Notes under the pieces: model-generated
The model's input: only the letters and a program-made list of their open reading frames with translations
Database searches by the model: none
What the model was told of the DNA's origin: nothing
Program-made: the position numbers and the translations under genes
Part shown: positions 1 through 9,923 of the stretch, in pieces
Layout of the letters: the number at the start of each line of letters is the position of its first letter
How positions within the stretch are numbered: the stretch's first letter is position 1
Origin: Thermoplasmata archaeon
GTDB lineage: Archaea > Thermoplasmatota > Thermoplasmata > Lutacidiplasmatales > UBA184
DNA length: 51,477 nt
Assembly (NCBI GenBank): GCA_021823345.1
Contig: JAKAOF010000009.1
Span: 1-51,477, forward strand
Direction: 5' to 3'

Positions 1-384
1 TCGCTCATCCGCCGCGAGCTGACCGCGAGGGCCCTCGGCGACCCGGACGCCGACGCGGTCGCTTCGGTGATGATCCTCTATCGCCACACGGATTTCGGGG
101 TGCAGAAGCGGCTCACCACCGCCCAGCACCGCTGGGGCCGGCACATCATCTCGTCGACCCACTTCCACATGGAGGGGGATGCCTGCCTCGAAGTGCTCGT
201 CCTGGAGGGAAAACGCGCGGAGCTCGAGCGTGCCGCAGAAGACCTGCGCGGGGTCCGGGGAGTGATCCACGGGGACTACCTTCTCGCATCTCCCCGGGTC
301 GCCGGGGGAAGGACGGGTCACGAGCATCCGCACCCGGACCGCAAGGCTCGTCGGGCCCCCTCCCGGGCGCCGAAGCCCCCTTAG
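1..384 (+). CDS. nikR: NikR-like nickel-responsive regulator, C-terminal part (5' truncated by window edge)
   Basis: Frame open from base 1. ASVMILYRHTDFGVQKRLTTAQHRWGRHIISSTHFHMEGDACLEVLVLEGKRAELERAAEDLRGVRGVIHGDYLLA resembles the NikR C-terminal domain (H...HxH...C metal site). Confidence 0.85.
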   Translation, partial: SLIRRELTARALGDPDADAVASVMILYRHTDFGVQKRLTTAQHRWGRHIISSTHFHMEGDACLEVLVLEGKRAELERAAEDLRGVRGVIHGDYLLASPRVAGGRTGHEHPHPDRKARRAPSRAPKPP

Positions 385-1403
385 GAGGACGGTCCCGTAG
401 ACGCTGCGGTTCCGGACGATCCGAGGATCGTTCGGAGAAAGTCGGCCACGTCCGTTTCGTGGAAGGAGTTGCCGCAATACTCGCAGGTGTGCCAGTGCTT
501 GTCCGGGGTGTCCTTCGAGATCCGGATGGCGGCACCGCACGAGGGACACCGGTAGACCGAGACCAACCCGGTATCTCGGAAGGCCCGGATGAGCGATGCG
601 ATGTCCGCGGTCAGCGAGGACGACTTCACCTGGGCCCGCGCCTTTCCGGCCTCCTCCATGAACCCGCCGATCTCGTAGACCCGGGCGGCCTCCTCGAACC
701 GGCCCGCTCCCGCCAGTGTCCCGGCAATGCCCTTCACCGCACCGTCCCATTGCGCCTGCCAAACGGACCCGGGGTCCTGGCGAGCGAACTCTCGAGCTCG
801 GGGAAGCACGAGGTCCTTCCCGCGCAGCAAGGTGTACTGGGAACGGTCGATGGGATCGAGGTAGACCCAACGGTCCCCTCCGCCCCCCTCCACTTGGGGC
901 CGGTCGGCCAGAAGCCCTTCGAGCAAGAAGCGGAACGGCATCCGTTGCTCGACGGGGGCCTGGCAATACTGAAGAAGAGGGTCACGGACCGCGGCCGGCA
1001 ACCCGACCAGGTGGAGCTCGAATTCGGGCCCGTAGAGCCCGCGCGAGTGGTCCACGTTCACCTTCGCCCATCGGAGCTGGTCTCGAAGTGCGTCCATGAG
1101 GCAGGTGACGAGCGCCTCGGACAGCCGCGGTTCCGCACAGGGGGTGGAGCAGATGCCCGAGCGGCAAACCTCCTCGTCAAAGGAATGGGTGAGGCCCAGC
1201 GAATCCTCGGACTGCTGGACGCCATGGACGGAGATGAGGCAGCCGCACTGGATACAGATGGGCTTCTGGCACGTCGCGCACTGGCCCAGGTCTTGGGAGC
1301 GCACCCGGCTGGAACAGGTGGGACAAGGAACGAGCGGGGCGGCCGGTCGGCGGCGCGCCCGATGTCCCATCGCCTCGCCGAGGGCCGACAACCGGTGGGT
1401 CAT
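381..1403 (-). CDS. Zinc-ribbon protein of unknown function
   Basis: Multiple CxxC motifs (CPTCSSRV, CATCQKPICIQCG, YRCPSCGAAI, HTCEYCGNSF). Start MTHRLSALGEAMGHR chosen inside the longer ORF 381..1514 because that ORF's 5' end overlaps the helicase start. Confidence 0.6.
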   Translation of the reverse strand: MTHRLSALGEAMGHRARRRPAAPLVPCPTCSSRVRSQDLGQCATCQKPICIQCGCLISVHGVQQSEDSLGLTHSFDEEVCRSGICSTPCAEPRLSEALVTCLMDALRDQLRWAKVNVDHSRGLYGPEFELHLVGLPAAVRDPLLQYCQAPVEQRMPFRFLLEGLLADRPQVEGGGGDRWVYLDPIDRSQYTLLRGKDLVLPRAREFARQDPGSVWQAQWDGAVKGIAGTLAGAGRFEEAARVYEIGGFMEEAGKARAQVKSSSLTADIASLIRAFRDTGLVSVYRCPSCGAAIRISKDTPDKHWHTCEYCGNSFHETDVADFLRTILGSSGTAASTGPSS

Positions 1404-1493
1404 TCGCTCCGCCTCATCCTGTCCTGGAACTCCCGGAGCATAGTCAGTCTCCTGAAGGTTAAATGTTTCACGACCCTGGGCGCCCTCTGCCGC

Positions 1494-3728
1494 ATGCCCC
1501 CCACGAAAATCCACCCCGAGAGTTGGGACCCGGTTGCCTCGCTCCCGTTGGACCCCAGGATCCTCGAGATTCTCAAGGCCGATGGGATCGAGCGGCTGTA
1601 CCCCCCCCAGTCCGAGGCCCTCACCCCGATCCTTGACGGGAGGAGCGTCGTCCTGGCCTGCCCGACCGCCTCCGGCAAGTCGCTCGTCGCCTACCTCGCC
1701 ATCGCCTCGTCGTACCTCAAGGGTGGCAAGTCCCTCTACATCGTGCCGCTGCGCGCGCTGGCGAGCGAGAAGTTCCAGGAGCTCCGGTCGTTCGAACGGC
1801 TCGGGATGAAGGTCGGCATCACGATGGGAGAGCGGGACCTCTCTCCGCGGGACCTCGAGTCCTTGGATGTCCTCGTGGCCACGAGCGAGAAGGCCGACAG
1901 CCTATTGCGCCACAAGAGCCGCTGGATGGAAGGGGTGGGGGTCGTAGTGGCGGACGAGGCCCACCTACTGCGGGAACGCACCCGGGGACCGACCCTCGAG
2001 ATCACCCTCACCCGTCTCCGGCGCCACAACCCCTCGGTCCAGGTCGTGGCGCTCTCGGCGACGGTCGCCAACTCGGCGGAGCTCGCGACCTGGCTCGGAG
2101 CGGCGCATGTCTACAGCGTCTTCCGGCCCGTCAAGCTTCGGATGGGCACATTTTCCGACCACTACATCCACTTCCTGGACGGAGAGCACCGCAAGATGGA
2201 GGGCCCCGGCGACCCGACCGAGCTCCTCACGCGCACCGTGATCCAGGAGGGCGGACAGGCGCTCGTGTTCGTGAGCACCCGCCGCTCCTCGGAAACGGTC
2301 GCGGATCGGCTGGGGCGCACGGTGGAGCCGCTCCTCTCCGGTGAGGAGAAGATGAAATTGCTAGCGCTCGCCGAAAAGCTCGAAAAGGGAGGCGAGGAGG
2401 TGACGAGTTCGACCCGCAAGCTCGCGACGCTGGTCGCCCGGGGGTCCGCCTACCACAACGCGTCGCTCACGAATGCCGAGCGGGGCCAGATCGAGGGGGC
2501 CTTCAAGTCCGGTCTCCTCAAGTGCATCGTGGCGACCCCGACCCTCGCCGCCGGGGTGAACCTCCCGGCACGCCGGGTCATCATCCGGGACCTCACCCGC
2601 TACGAAGAGACGCTGGGAATGACGGCCCCGCTCCCCACCTTCGAGGTGCAACAGATGTGCGGCCGGGCCGGGCGTCCTCGGTACGACCCTTTCGGCGAGG
2701 CCATCCTAGTCACCCGGTCGGACGAAGAGGGAGATGACGTCCGGGAGCGTTACCTGCTCGCCCCTCCCGAAGAGGTCGACAGCAAGCTCGCCTCCGAGGC
2801 CATCCTGAGGACGCACCTCCTCGCCCTCGTGGCCTCCGACGAAGTTCAGGACGAAAAGGAGCTCCGGGAATTCATGCAGGGGACGTTCTACGGCCACCAG
2901 CTTCCCATCGTGGACCTCGAAGCGCACCTGTTCTTGGCCCAGGAGTTCTTGGAGAAGCACGGGCTCTTGCACCACGGCAAGCTGAAGGCCACGGAGTTTG
3001 GGAAGATGACCTCGGATCTCTACCTGGACCCGGTCACCGCGGTCCTGATGCGCATGGCATTGCATCGGGCGACCCCGTCGACCCCGCCCTTTGCGTACCT
3101 TGCCGCCGTTGCGGGCACCCCGGACGTCGTCCCGATGTATCTGCGCAAGGATGACTATACGACCGTCACCGCGAGAGCGATGCAGGAGGAGGGGAAGCTG
3201 CTGCTCACCGAGGAGGATGAACTGCTCGACCTTCGGGAAGAGTCGTTCCTCTCCACGATCAAGACCGCGATGGCCGTGGAAGACTGGACCGACGACGCCC
3301 GCCCGTTGTCCAGCATCACCGACGCCTTCGGCATCGGTGCCGGTGACCTGCACTCGCGGGTCGAACGGTTGGAGTGGTTGCTCTCCTCCATGGCCCAGTT
3401 GGCCCGGTGGGAGAACCGGCCGCTATCGAACGGCCTCGATCAGCTGGCTCTCCGGGTCCGTTACGGGATCCGACCGGAACTCATGGATCTCGTGGCATTG
3501 CGCGGCATTGGCCGGGTACGGGGTCGGCTCCTGTACCAGAGCGGGATCCAGAACCAGGAGCAGTTGGCGAAAGCCTCGGAGGACACGGTGGCCCGCGTGC
3601 TCGGTTCGAGCATCCTCGCGAGAGAAGTGCTCGCCCAGGTCCAGAGGGCCCCGACCCGGAGTTCCCCGAAGAAGGGGAGTTCTCCTCCGGCCTCCGCGTC
3701 CCGAGACCTTCGAGAGAACGATTGGTGA
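1494..3728 (+). CDS. Ski2/Hel308-like ATP-dependent DNA helicase
   Basis: PTASGKS (Walker A), DEAH, SATVAN, FVSTRRS, TPTLAAGVNLPARRVIIRD, QMCGRAGRPRYD. Start MPPTKIHPESWDP inside ORF 459..3728. Confidence 0.88.
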   Translation: MPPTKIHPESWDPVASLPLDPRILEILKADGIERLYPPQSEALTPILDGRSVVLACPTASGKSLVAYLAIASSYLKGGKSLYIVPLRALASEKFQELRSFERLGMKVGITMGERDLSPRDLESLDVLVATSEKADSLLRHKSRWMEGVGVVVADEAHLLRERTRGPTLEITLTRLRRHNPSVQVVALSATVANSAELATWLGAAHVYSVFRPVKLRMGTFSDHYIHFLDGEHRKMEGPGDPTELLTRTVIQEGGQALVFVSTRRSSETVADRLGRTVEPLLSGEEKMKLLALAEKLEKGGEEVTSSTRKLATLVARGSAYHNASLTNAERGQIEGAFKSGLLKCIVATPTLAAGVNLPARRVIIRDLTRYEETLGMTAPLPTFEVQQMCGRAGRPRYDPFGEAILVTRSDEEGDDVRERYLLAPPEEVDSKLASEAILRTHLLALVASDEVQDEKELREFMQGTFYGHQLPIVDLEAHLFLAQEFLEKHGLLHHGKLKATEFGKMTSDLYLDPVTAVLMRMALHRATPSTPPFAYLAAVAGTPDVVPMYLRKDDYTTVTARAMQEEGKLLLTEEDELLDLREESFLSTIKTAMAVEDWTDDARPLSSITDAFGIGAGDLHSRVERLEWLLSSMAQLARWENRPLSNGLDQLALRVRYGIRPELMDLVALRGIGRVRGRLLYQSGIQNQEQLAKASEDTVARVLGSSILAREVLAQVQRAPTRSSPKKGSSPPASASRDLRENDW

Positions 3729-3748
3729 CCTCACCCGCGTACGCCCGC

Positions 3749-4801
3749 TCAGGCGGGGGGCGAGCGCAGCCGGACGACGCTGCGGGTACCCCCGTTCCCG
3801 CCCAAACTGATGGTACGGGTCAGGACGCCGGCGCGTTCCATCATCCCCACGTGTCGGCGAATGAGCGAGGGGGAGGGGGGACCGATCCCCTCCCGTCCGA
3901 ACCACTCTCCCACGCTCCGCTGCAGGACCCCGATCTCGAGGGAGGGGGCCCTGTCCGAGAGGCTCTGGAGGATGGCCGCGGCGACCTGACGGGGGTCGCG
4001 ACGCCGGTCGATCCCCCGGGGTCGACCCACTTCGCTGATCGAGACCCGGGCGAGGGAACGCTCCTCGGCGCGGACCCCTGCCTCCTCCAGCATCTCGATC
4101 GCCCCCTCGAGCCCGATGCCCGCCGAACGGGCCCGCAAAGCGATGACCTTCAGGACCTCCTCTTCCGGAGGGACGACGAAGCCTTCCCGGGCGATCTCCC
4201 GTAGAAGGTCCAGGATTTCCTCCGGTCCCGGCGCCGGGAGCTCGATGCGCTGGACAAGCGCGCGGACCGAAGGAACGCCCGCGGTGGGGTCGAAGGAACC
4301 GGAGATGACCAGCGTGGACCCCTCGGGAAGTTCCTCGAGACCGGAGAGCAGGCCGTGCCAAAAGTTCGAGAAGTTCGGGAGGTCCCGCGCATTGTCCACC
4401 CACACGAGCACCGGTCCTTCCTCCGACCGGAGGCGACGCCGCAGCAGCTCGGAGAGCGCGGACGAAGAGTACCCCGACCCGAGGAAGGACTCATCGAAGT
4501 GCCGGAAGAACTGGACGAGGGCGGCGTGCTCGTGCGATGACTCACGGAGGTCCACGCGGAAGAGGTGACGGGGAATGCGCCGGCCCTGGTTCCAAGGGGG
4601 ATGGGAGAGGACGGCCACGATCCTGCGGCCGAGCCGGGAGGTCCCGCTTCCCGGGGCACCGGTCAGCACGACGCCGCGCGGGGAGGTTCCCCCCGGGGGC
4701 GGCGCGAGCCGGCGATAGAGTTCGTCTTTGGCGACCCGACGGAGCGCCTCACGGGTACCCCATTCTCGGGTGAACGTATTCCGATCCTTCCAGAGCGTCA
4801 T
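3749..4801 (-). CDS. AAA+ ATPase with C-terminal winged-helix-like region (Cdc6/archaeal ATPase-like)
   Basis: TGAPGSGTSRLGRR (P-loop), VLVWVDNARDL (Walker B-like), C-terminal EWFGREGIGPPSPSLIRRHVGMMERAGVLTR HTH-like. Confidence 0.6.
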   Translation of the reverse strand: MTLWKDRNTFTREWGTREALRRVAKDELYRRLAPPPGGTSPRGVVLTGAPGSGTSRLGRRIVAVLSHPPWNQGRRIPRHLFRVDLRESSHEHAALVQFFRHFDESFLGSGYSSSALSELLRRRLRSEEGPVLVWVDNARDLPNFSNFWHGLLSGLEELPEGSTLVISGSFDPTAGVPSVRALVQRIELPAPGPEEILDLLREIAREGFVVPPEEEVLKVIALRARSAGIGLEGAIEMLEEAGVRAEERSLARVSISEVGRPRGIDRRRDPRQVAAAILQSLSDRAPSLEIGVLQRSVGEWFGREGIGPPSPSLIRRHVGMMERAGVLTRTISLGGNGGTRSVVRLRSPPA

Positions 4802-4909
4802 GGCCCAGAGGTAAGCTCACATGTATAAGAAATCTCACAGGCGGTGCCGCGAAGAGCGGTGTCGAGCTTCGTACCGTGATCGGCTCGTGGGACAGCCCGT
4901 CGGAAAGGT

Positions 4910-6496
4910 TCAGGCCTCGGCGGGGAGGGGGCCCTCCGGCAAGGGGGCCTTCTCGTCCTTCGCCAGGGCCGTGCGCACCGTCCGCTTCCCGAGGATCTCC
5001 TCGGCGAAGAGTACGACCAGCCCGGCAAAGGCCATGGTCGCACCGGCGACCACGAACGCGACCATGAACGCGGTCGAGTCCGGCCAGGGGACCGGCACGG
5101 GGACCGGCACCCCGGGGACGGTCGTCATGACGTTCGCCACGTAGGTGGACATGATGGAGCCGGCCAGCGGCGCTCCCACGGCACTCCCCATGTTCCGGAA
5201 GGTGGCGTTCATGGCCGTGGCGAGTCCCATCTCCCGCGGCTCCACCGTGAGGACAAGCAGATTGATGACCGCCGAGTTGAGGAGCGCGATCCCGGCCCCG
5301 ATCACGAACATCGCGGCGAGGAGCTGGTCCAACGTCGTGGTGTGGATGGCAAGGAAGAAGCCGATCGCGCCGATCACCCCTCCAAGGAGCGTCAGCGGCT
5401 TGGTCCCGACGCGCGGGACGATGAGTCCGGCGAGCGGGGCGAAGATGAGCATCGGGACGGCGAAGGCGATGAAGGAGAGGCCGATGTGGAAGGTGTCCAG
5501 GGCGAACCCTCCCGCCGCGATCGGCTCATCCAGGCGGAAGGTCATGGCCTGGAAGGCCAGGAACATCCCGAACCCCGCGATGACGATCACGAGGTTCGCG
5601 ACCAGGACGTTACGTTGTCGGAGCATCTTCACGTCCAGGATGATCTCCTTGCCCCGCCGGTGCTGCACGAGCTCGACGGAAAGGAGCGGGACGAGGAGGG
5701 CCGCGCCCAGGGCGAAGAGCGCCAGCGTGTCGAAGGCGGTCCATCCCCAGTACGGGCCCTGCGAGAGGGCCAGGATGAAGAATGCGAGCGACCCGGCCAA
5801 GAACAGGGCCCCCCGGTAGTCCACGTAGGCGTCGGGCTTGCGGTAGGGGGACTCCCGGAGATAGATGAAGGCCAGAATCGTGAGGATCGCGACCACGGGG
5901 ATGGCCGAGTGGTAGGTGTAGCGCCACCCCCAGGTGTTCGAGACGAACGCCCCGAGGGGAAGGCTGACGGCGAATCCGGCCCCGAACATCCCGCTCAGGA
6001 TGCCCTGCGCTCGCGGGACCATCTCCCGGGGGAACTCCTCTCGCACCAGGCTCAGGGCGAGCGGAAAGACCGTGAGCCCGACGCCCTGCACGGCGCGGGA
6101 GATGACCATGAACTCGAAGGACGGGGAGAACCCGGTGACCGTGACGGCGGCGGTGTACAGCGCGAGAATCACGGTGAGCACACGCTTCTTGCCGTAGACG
6201 TCCCCCAGCTTCCCGGCGATCGGGCTCAGGGCCACTCCCGTGACGAGGTAGGCCGACAGGACCAGGCTCACCTGGGAGTACCCGACCCCGAACTCGGACA
6301 TGATCTGGGGCAGGGAGGGGGTGAGCATCCCCTCCACGTACATCACGATCATGACCACGCCGATCATGATGAGGATGATCCGGTACGCGTAGGCGGAGTC
6401 GAACGTCTCCATCGTCTTGGCGTGGGGGTCGTGGGGATGCCCTGGTTTGGTAGGGGTACCCCCCTTGGACGAGAGCGGCTCAGATGAGGAACTCAT
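4910..6496 (-). CDS. MFS transporter (DHA2-type multidrug efflux-like)
   Basis: Many hydrophobic segments; GKLGDVYGKKRVL motif; GLTVFPLALSLVREEFPREMVPRAQGILSG. Confidence 0.85.
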   Translation of the reverse strand: MSSSSEPLSSKGGTPTKPGHPHDPHAKTMETFDSAYAYRIILIMIGVVMIVMYVEGMLTPSLPQIMSEFGVGYSQVSLVLSAYLVTGVALSPIAGKLGDVYGKKRVLTVILALYTAAVTVTGFSPSFEFMVISRAVQGVGLTVFPLALSLVREEFPREMVPRAQGILSGMFGAGFAVSLPLGAFVSNTWGWRYTYHSAIPVVAILTILAFIYLRESPYRKPDAYVDYRGALFLAGSLAFFILALSQGPYWGWTAFDTLALFALGAALLVPLLSVELVQHRRGKEIILDVKMLRQRNVLVANLVIVIAGFGMFLAFQAMTFRLDEPIAAGGFALDTFHIGLSFIAFAVPMLIFAPLAGLIVPRVGTKPLTLLGGVIGAIGFFLAIHTTTLDQLLAAMFVIGAGIALLNSAVINLLVLTVEPREMGLATAMNATFRNMGSAVGAPLAGSIMSTYVANVMTTVPGVPVPVPVPWPDSTAFMVAFVVAGATMAFAGLVVLFAEEILGKRTVRTALAKDEKAPLPEGPLPAEA

Positions 6497-6503
6497 GGTT
6501 TGC

Positions 6504-7364
6504 CTAGGTGAACTCCTCGTGTTCGAACAGCCAAAGTCCCCCGATCGCGGTGAGGAGGAAGTAGGCGATCATGATGATCACCCCTTCTCCAACGCCGGCC
6601 ACGTATGAAACTATCACCGTACGCGGGCCGATTGGGGTGGAGACCACCTGCCCGGTGAGGCCCCAATTGACCGTCGGCTGGAAGATCTCGCTGATCACGC
6701 TGTTCGCGTAGGAAATGACCATCCAGGGCTCGATGTTCACGAGCGAGACCAGGAGGTCCTCGATCAGCGTGAACCCGAAGAGGAACAGGATGGCGGTGAG
6801 CACGAAGCCGTACGCACTGGTCTTGAAGAGGGAGCTGAACAGGAAGGTCGCCCCGAGGACGGCGGCCAGGTACGCGAGCGACAGGAGGAAGGACGCCCCG
6901 AGCTGCCAGGGGAAGAGGCCCGATCCGAAGTAGTAGGCCCCGTTCAGGACCAGGATCACGAGGAACAGGAGGAGCATGACGACGGAGGCGATGTAGGCGG
7001 CGATGTACTTGCCGATGTAGACCGCGGAGCGGCGGATCGGGAGACCCATGAGGAAGTACCCCGTCTTGTTCTGGAACTCTCCCGCGATCGCGTCCCCGCC
7101 GAAGAAGACGGCCGAGAGGATGATCACGATGTCCACCCCGCCTCCCCAGAAGCTGCCGTAGAAGGCGAGATTGGTCGACACGATGGCGCCTCGGAAGTGC
7201 GCCACGACCACCGTCAGGAGGACGCCGATGATGGCGACGATCGCGGCCAGGATGACGAAGCGGCGCGACCGGATGTACTCCCGCAGTTGGTAGGTCGCGA
7301 GCTTGGGTACCTGCTCCGACGTCGGAGGGGCGCGGAGCACCGAGACGGATTCCGTTTCGGCCAT
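6504..7364 (-). CDS. ABC-2 type transporter permease
   Basis: About 6 hydrophobic helices, located 10 bp downstream of an ABC ATPase in the same direction; FFGGDAIAGEFQNKTGYFLMGLPIRRSAVYIGKYIAAYI typical of ABC-2 permeases. Confidence 0.8.
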   Translation of the reverse strand: MAETESVSVLRAPPTSEQVPKLATYQLREYIRSRRFVILAAIVAIIGVLLTVVVAHFRGAIVSTNLAFYGSFWGGGVDIVIILSAVFFGGDAIAGEFQNKTGYFLMGLPIRRSAVYIGKYIAAYIASVVMLLLFLVILVLNGAYYFGSGLFPWQLGASFLLSLAYLAAVLGATFLFSSLFKTSAYGFVLTAILFLFGFTLIEDLLVSLVNIEPWMVISYANSVISEIFQPTVNWGLTGQVVSTPIGPRTVIVSYVAGVGEGVIIMIAYFLLTAIGGLWLFEHEEFT

Positions 7365-7374
7365 GGATACCGTT

Positions 7375-8322
7375 TCAGTCCCCCCGGGAGATCTTCTGGA
7401 GATAGACCTCCTCGAGCGCGCTCTCGGACTCGGCCACGCTCACCAAACCCAGGTGGCGGCCGGCCAAGGTCTCCAGTAGCTGTTCTTGGGCGGAAAGGCC
7501 CCCGTCGAAGCGGACCCGGTACTTGTTGCCGGCGAGGGGGATGACCTCGCGTACGGCGCTCACGGAACCGAGTTCCGTGCGGAGCGCATCCTCCGTGACG
7601 GGCCGGGCGAACCCGATGTCCACCGAGGAATGGCCATCGGAGAAGCGGGCCGTGACGTTCTCCAGGGTATCGTAGAAGAGAAGCTTCCCGCGGTCGATGA
7701 GGGCGACCTCATCGCACACCTCGGTCACCTCGCTCAGGATGTGGCTGCTCATGAAGATGAGACGGTGGCTCTTCTTGAGGTCCCGGACGATCGAGCGGAC
7801 CTCGGCCATCCCCCGGGGGTCGAGCCCGGTCGATGGTTCATCCAGGATCACGACCTCGGGGTCGTGGACCAGGGCGGCGGCGATGTTGATCCGCTGCTTC
7901 ATCCCCTTGGAGAACCGTCCGACCTTCTTGTCCGCCCAGTCGGACATCTTGACCTCGGCGAGCACCTCCTTCACGCGGTTCCGGCGGTCCCGGGCCGGGA
8001 CCCCGCGGAGGTCGGCGACCATCTCGAGGGCCTCGTTGGGGGTGAGTGACGGGTAGATCTCGGGGCTCTCGATCAAGACACCCGCGTTCTCGAGCGCCCG
8101 CTTGCGGGACTCGCGCACCGAGATGCCGTTGAGCGAGCAATCCCCTTCGGTGGGGAAGATCATGTCGGCGAGGAGCTTGAGCGTCGTGGTCTTCCCGGCG
8201 CCGTTCGGCCCCAGGAAACCGACGCATTTCGAACCCTCGAGGTGCAGCGTGAGATGGTCGAGGGCGGTGAAGTTGCCCCAACGCTTGGTGAGCCCGCGGG
8301 TCTCGATGGAAGGTCCGGACAC
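7375..8322 (-). CDS. ABC transporter ATP-binding protein
   Basis: GPNGAGKTTTLKLLADM, RFSKGMKQRINIAAALVHDPEVVILDEPSTGLDPRG, SSHILSEVTEVCDEVALID. Confidence 0.92.
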   Translation of the reverse strand: MSGPSIETRGLTKRWGNFTALDHLTLHLEGSKCVGFLGPNGAGKTTTLKLLADMIFPTEGDCSLNGISVRESRKRALENAGVLIESPEIYPSLTPNEALEMVADLRGVPARDRRNRVKEVLAEVKMSDWADKKVGRFSKGMKQRINIAAALVHDPEVVILDEPSTGLDPRGMAEVRSIVRDLKKSHRLIFMSSHILSEVTEVCDEVALIDRGKLLFYDTLENVTARFSDGHSSVDIGFARPVTEDALRTELGSVSAVREVIPLAGNKYRVRFDGGLSAQEQLLETLAGRHLGLVSVAESESALEEVYLQKISRGD

Positions 8323-8394
8323 GCCCGTTAGCCTCCCCGGACCGCCACGCCGGCGGCCCCGACCGATACGATGGTGGAACGGCGAGGATTAGTT

Positions 8395-8404
8395 AACATA
8401 TGTT
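8395..8404. promoter_or_regulatory. Perfect palindrome AACATATGTT, candidate MarR operator upstream of ABC operon
   Basis: Self-complementary 10-mer in the AT-rich gap between the MarR stop and the ABC ATPase start. Confidence 0.35.
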
Positions 8405-8409
8405 GATTA

Positions 8410-8422
8410 TCGAAATATTCGA
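8410..8422. promoter_or_regulatory. Dyad TCGAA-ATA-TTCGA, candidate operator upstream of ABC operon
   Basis: Perfect 5-bp arms in the same AT-rich gap as AACATATGTT. Confidence 0.35.
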
Positions 8423-8429
8423 AGCGTAT

Positions 8430-8918
8430 TTAACGTACCTTTCGAATTTGGCTAGAATGACCCTTGGGGGCGGGCTCTTTCCGGCCCGGGTTCGCCTGAC
8501 GGTGGGCCTCCCGGGCGGTGCGGAGCGCCCGTGCCCCGGCCCGGAGGTCCTCCTCCGGGGCGACCGAGAGCAGCAGCTCCATCCGCTTCGAGAACGCCTC
8601 CCGGATGTCCCGGGACAGTTTCTCCCCCCGGACGGTCGCCTGGAGCACGATCACCCGGCGGTCCTCGGAGCTACGGACACGACGGATCCATCCACGCCGC
8701 TCGAGCACGTCCACGAGGTAGGTGAGCGTCTGAGGTCGGATCCCCAGCTTCTGGGCGAGCGAGGACATGCTGACCCCGCCGCTCCAGAGCGCCATGCGGA
8801 GGACGAGTCCCTGGAGGGGAGTGATCTCCCACCGGCGCGTGAAGCTCCGCTCTTCCTCGTGGACCTGGAGCCAGAAGCCCTCCAGCGCGGCGACAAAATC
8901 CCGTCCGGCCTGCGACAT
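8430..8918 (-). CDS. MarR-family transcriptional regulator
   Basis: ITPLQGLVLRMALWSGGVSMSSLAQKLGIRPQTLTYLVDVLERRGWIRRVRSSEDRRVIVLQAT: canonical wHTH with DRR wing. Confidence 0.88.
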   Translation of the reverse strand: MSQAGRDFVAALEGFWLQVHEEERSFTRRWEITPLQGLVLRMALWSGGVSMSSLAQKLGIRPQTLTYLVDVLERRGWIRRVRSSEDRRVIVLQATVRGEKLSRDIREAFSKRMELLLSVAPEEDLRAGARALRTAREAHRQANPGRKEPAPKGHSSQIRKVR

Positions 8919-9045
8919 CGTCGCCCGTTAGTAAGTCGATTGTGATTATTACGATTTCTTAAGGTTACCAGGGACAGGACTCGGCCGTACCTTGGAGTGA
9001 CCTATTCCGGCCCGGAGGGTAGGTACGGGTAGTAGGATGCGACCG

Positions 9046-9768
9046 TCAGCCGCGGACGGCCTTCTTCCGTTCTCCCATCTCGTGGGAGACGGCCTCGTTG
9101 GCCCGCTTGGCTTCGTGCACGGCGTCCGAGAACTGCTGGAGGTGGTCTCCGCGTACCGCAATCAACATCTTGTCGTTCCCAGGCTCCACGAAGGTACGGA
9201 ACCCTCCGCAGCCCAGGCTCATGGCGACCGGGGCCGAACCCTCGAGCACGGTCGGGATGACTGCACACGCCGGACGGCCGCTCAGGGTGATCGGGAACGG
9301 GTGGGCCGCCCCCGGGTTCGTGGCTTCCATGGCCACCATCGCCGCCGAAGGCTTGGCGAAGAGGACCACCGCGCTCGGGGGGGCCGGGACCTTGCCCAGC
9401 GGACCGTAGGCGGCGTAACCGAAGCTGCTCTGGAGGTGGGGGATCTTCGCCTCCTCCCCTTTCTGGAGGTAGCCAAGGCCCTGCATCCAGGAGAGGGTGT
9501 CCATGAGCTTCTTCCCCGTGGGACCGGCCAGCGGCATGCCGAGGACGAAAGCGCCGATCTCGCAGCTGTCGTGGCCCCCGAACGGGACGTAGAACGAATC
9601 CTTCCTCGCGTCGGCCCAGAAGGTGCACCAGGAGGGAACGGCCCGGTCGTACTTCCGCATCCCGCTCGGTGGCTCCTGGGTGAAGGAGATCTGTATGGGG
9701 GGGATATCCAGCTCGAGGTCCTGGGTCAGGCGTTCGGCGATCGCAGCGGAATGGTCCTTGGTCACCAT
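9046..9768 (-). CDS. DUF169-like protein
   Basis: IPPIQISFTQEPPSG...VPSWCTFWADARKDSFYVPFGGHDSCEIGAFVLG resembles DUF169 proteins. Confidence 0.65.
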   Translation of the reverse strand: MVTKDHSAAIAERLTQDLELDIPPIQISFTQEPPSGMRKYDRAVPSWCTFWADARKDSFYVPFGGHDSCEIGAFVLGMPLAGPTGKKLMDTLSWMQGLGYLQKGEEAKIPHLQSSFGYAAYGPLGKVPAPPSAVVLFAKPSAAMVAMEATNPGAAHPFPITLSGRPACAVIPTVLEGSAPVAMSLGCGGFRTFVEPGNDKMLIAVRGDHLQQFSDAVHEAKRANEAVSHEMGERKKAVRG

Positions 9769-9923
9769 GGGAGACGCACCGCCCGTACGAATATGGCTCT
9801 TTAGTCATAGGGAAAGTGACTGATTGTGGCCCGTCCCCGACCTTCCGGGTCCGTCCCCGCCGGTCCCGGCCGGCACGGCCTTGCCCAGCAACCTTTTAGG
9901 CATGGAGGGTCAGCCCTTCCACG

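Noticed and set aside
459-1493. N-terminal extension of the helicase ORF (345 codons)
   Set aside because: Overlaps the antisense zinc-ribbon gene; helicase homology begins just after ATG 1494.
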